6,302 nt of DNA from Clostridiales bacterium UBA1381 (GTDB taxonomy: Bacteria; Bacillota; Clostridia; UBA1381), in the NCBI GenBank assembly GCA_002305435.1, contig DBQZ01000134.1, positions 1 through 6,302 of the forward strand. Direction: 5' to 3'. Below, one piece after another: positions 6,084 through 6,302 of the stretch (position 1 is the stretch's first letter; each line of letters starts with the position of its first letter). The notes below the pieces were generated by a model. The model did no database searches and was not told the DNA's origin. It saw only the letters and a program-made list of their open reading frames with translations. The position numbers and the translations under genes were made by a program.

Positions 6084-6112
6084 ATTTTATCATATCAACA
6101 TCGGAGAGTCAA
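6084..6112 (-). promoter_or_regulatory. Promoter of the ATPase-RloB operon
   Basis: On the minus strand, -35 TTGACT (6107-6112) and -10 TAAAAT (6084-6089) are separated by 17 bp, giving a start near 6077 and a leader of roughly 25 nt. A second, perfect -10 TATAAT lies at 6073-6078, but its best -35, TTGATA (6093-6098), is only 14 bp away and its start site would fall on the ribosome binding site. Confidence 0.6.
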
Positions 6113-6134
6113 CATAATTTGGCAAATTGCGGAC

Positions 6135-6167
6135 AAAAAAAGACGGGGTCCTTGAAAAAGACCCCGT
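6135..6167 (-). terminator. Rho-independent terminator of the cysteine-rich small gene
   Basis: On the minus strand ACGGGGTC pairs with GACCCCGT (6160-6167 and 6143-6150) around a 9-nt loop, followed by C and seven T (6135-6141). It lies 13 bp past the stop codon of the small cysteine-rich gene and separates it from the defence operon promoter. Confidence 0.88.
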
Positions 6168-6179
6168 ATGCTGTTTTTA

Positions 6180-6302
6180 TTAGCAGCATTTGTCAGACGG
6201 CTGGCAGCATGGGTCGCAGCAGTCGTTGCGGCCTCCGCCGAAGATGTTTGTGTCGCAGCAGCAGAGTATTAACGCTACAATAATTATTATCCATATCCAG
6301 TT
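6180..6302 (-). CDS. Small cysteine-rich membrane protein, 5' truncated by window edge
   Basis: Reading the minus strand from the right edge, 40 residues precede a TAA at 6180-6182; the start codon lies outside the window. The visible protein has a strongly hydrophobic segment (NWIWIIIIVALIL, 1-13) that runs directly into CCC, then a Gly-rich stretch (FGGG) and a tail with repeated Cys pairs (DCCDPCC and a final KCC). Nine of the 40 residues are cysteine. The form suggests one membrane helix with a short metal- or thiol-active tail; small proteins of this shape occur in gut Clostridia with no known function. A strong terminator 13 bp after the stop supports a real, expressed gene. Its promoter and start cannot be seen. 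Metal binding is inferred from the Cys pattern only. Confidence 0.7.
   Translation of the reverse strand, partial: NWIWIIIIVALILCCCDTNIFGGGRNDCCDPCCQPSDKCC

Noticed and set aside
4046..6112. Retron, with the hairpin cluster as msr/msd RNA and the ATPase as effector
   Set aside because: No reverse transcriptase gene is present in the window, and the hairpins lie behind the 3' end of the operon.
1..6302. CRISPR array, insertion sequence or rRNA
   Set aside because: No spaced direct repeats, transposase gene or rRNA-like sequence was seen on either strand.

Overview
The window looks like chromosomal DNA from a low-to-medium GC Firmicute, most likely a gut-type Clostridia (Oscillospirales/Lachnospirales-like). 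The grounds are a Tn4451/Tn5397-type large serine recombinase tail, a DUF421-DUF4363 gene pair, an HtrA with one PDZ domain, consensus TTGACA/TATAAT-type promoters and strong AGGAGG ribosome binding sites. This placement is inferred from gene content and signals, not from a database search.

Left edge (1-510): the 3' end of a large serine recombinase gene runs off the left edge. It stops about 60 bp short of the 3' end of an intact tRNA-Leu(CAG) gene on the minus strand. The tRNA has a near-perfect promoter at 534-562 and a hairpin terminator at 377-422. The layout suggests that an integrated mobile element ends in or next to this gap.

Centre left (511-2567), plus strand: a DUF421 (YetF-like) membrane protein gene overlaps a DUF4363 gene by one base. 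Its leader can fold so that the ribosome binding site is paired. A class I SAM-dependent methyltransferase gene follows, with its own extended -10 promoter.

Centre (2568-4172): an HtrA/DegP-like membrane-anchored serine protease lies downstream of an AT-rich intergenic region carrying a 17-bp palindrome. After it comes a roughly 200-bp intergenic region holding five successive hairpins. The outer two look like terminators for the converging genes and the inner three are unexplained.

Right (4173-6112), minus strand: a two-gene operon encodes an AAA15/ABC-type ATPase and a RloB-family TOPRIM protein. This is the gene pair of AbiL-like/OLD-related anti-phage systems and is the most notable system in the window. 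Both genes have the same GGGAGGAA ribosome binding site and are 3 nt apart, behind a TTGACT-17-TAAAAT promoter. Upstream of it, a minus-strand terminator closes a small cysteine-rich membrane protein gene that runs off the right edge.

Working together: the two defence proteins almost certainly act as a complex or pair, and DUF421/DUF4363 are translationally coupled. The methyltransferase and HtrA appear to be independent housekeeping or envelope-stress units.
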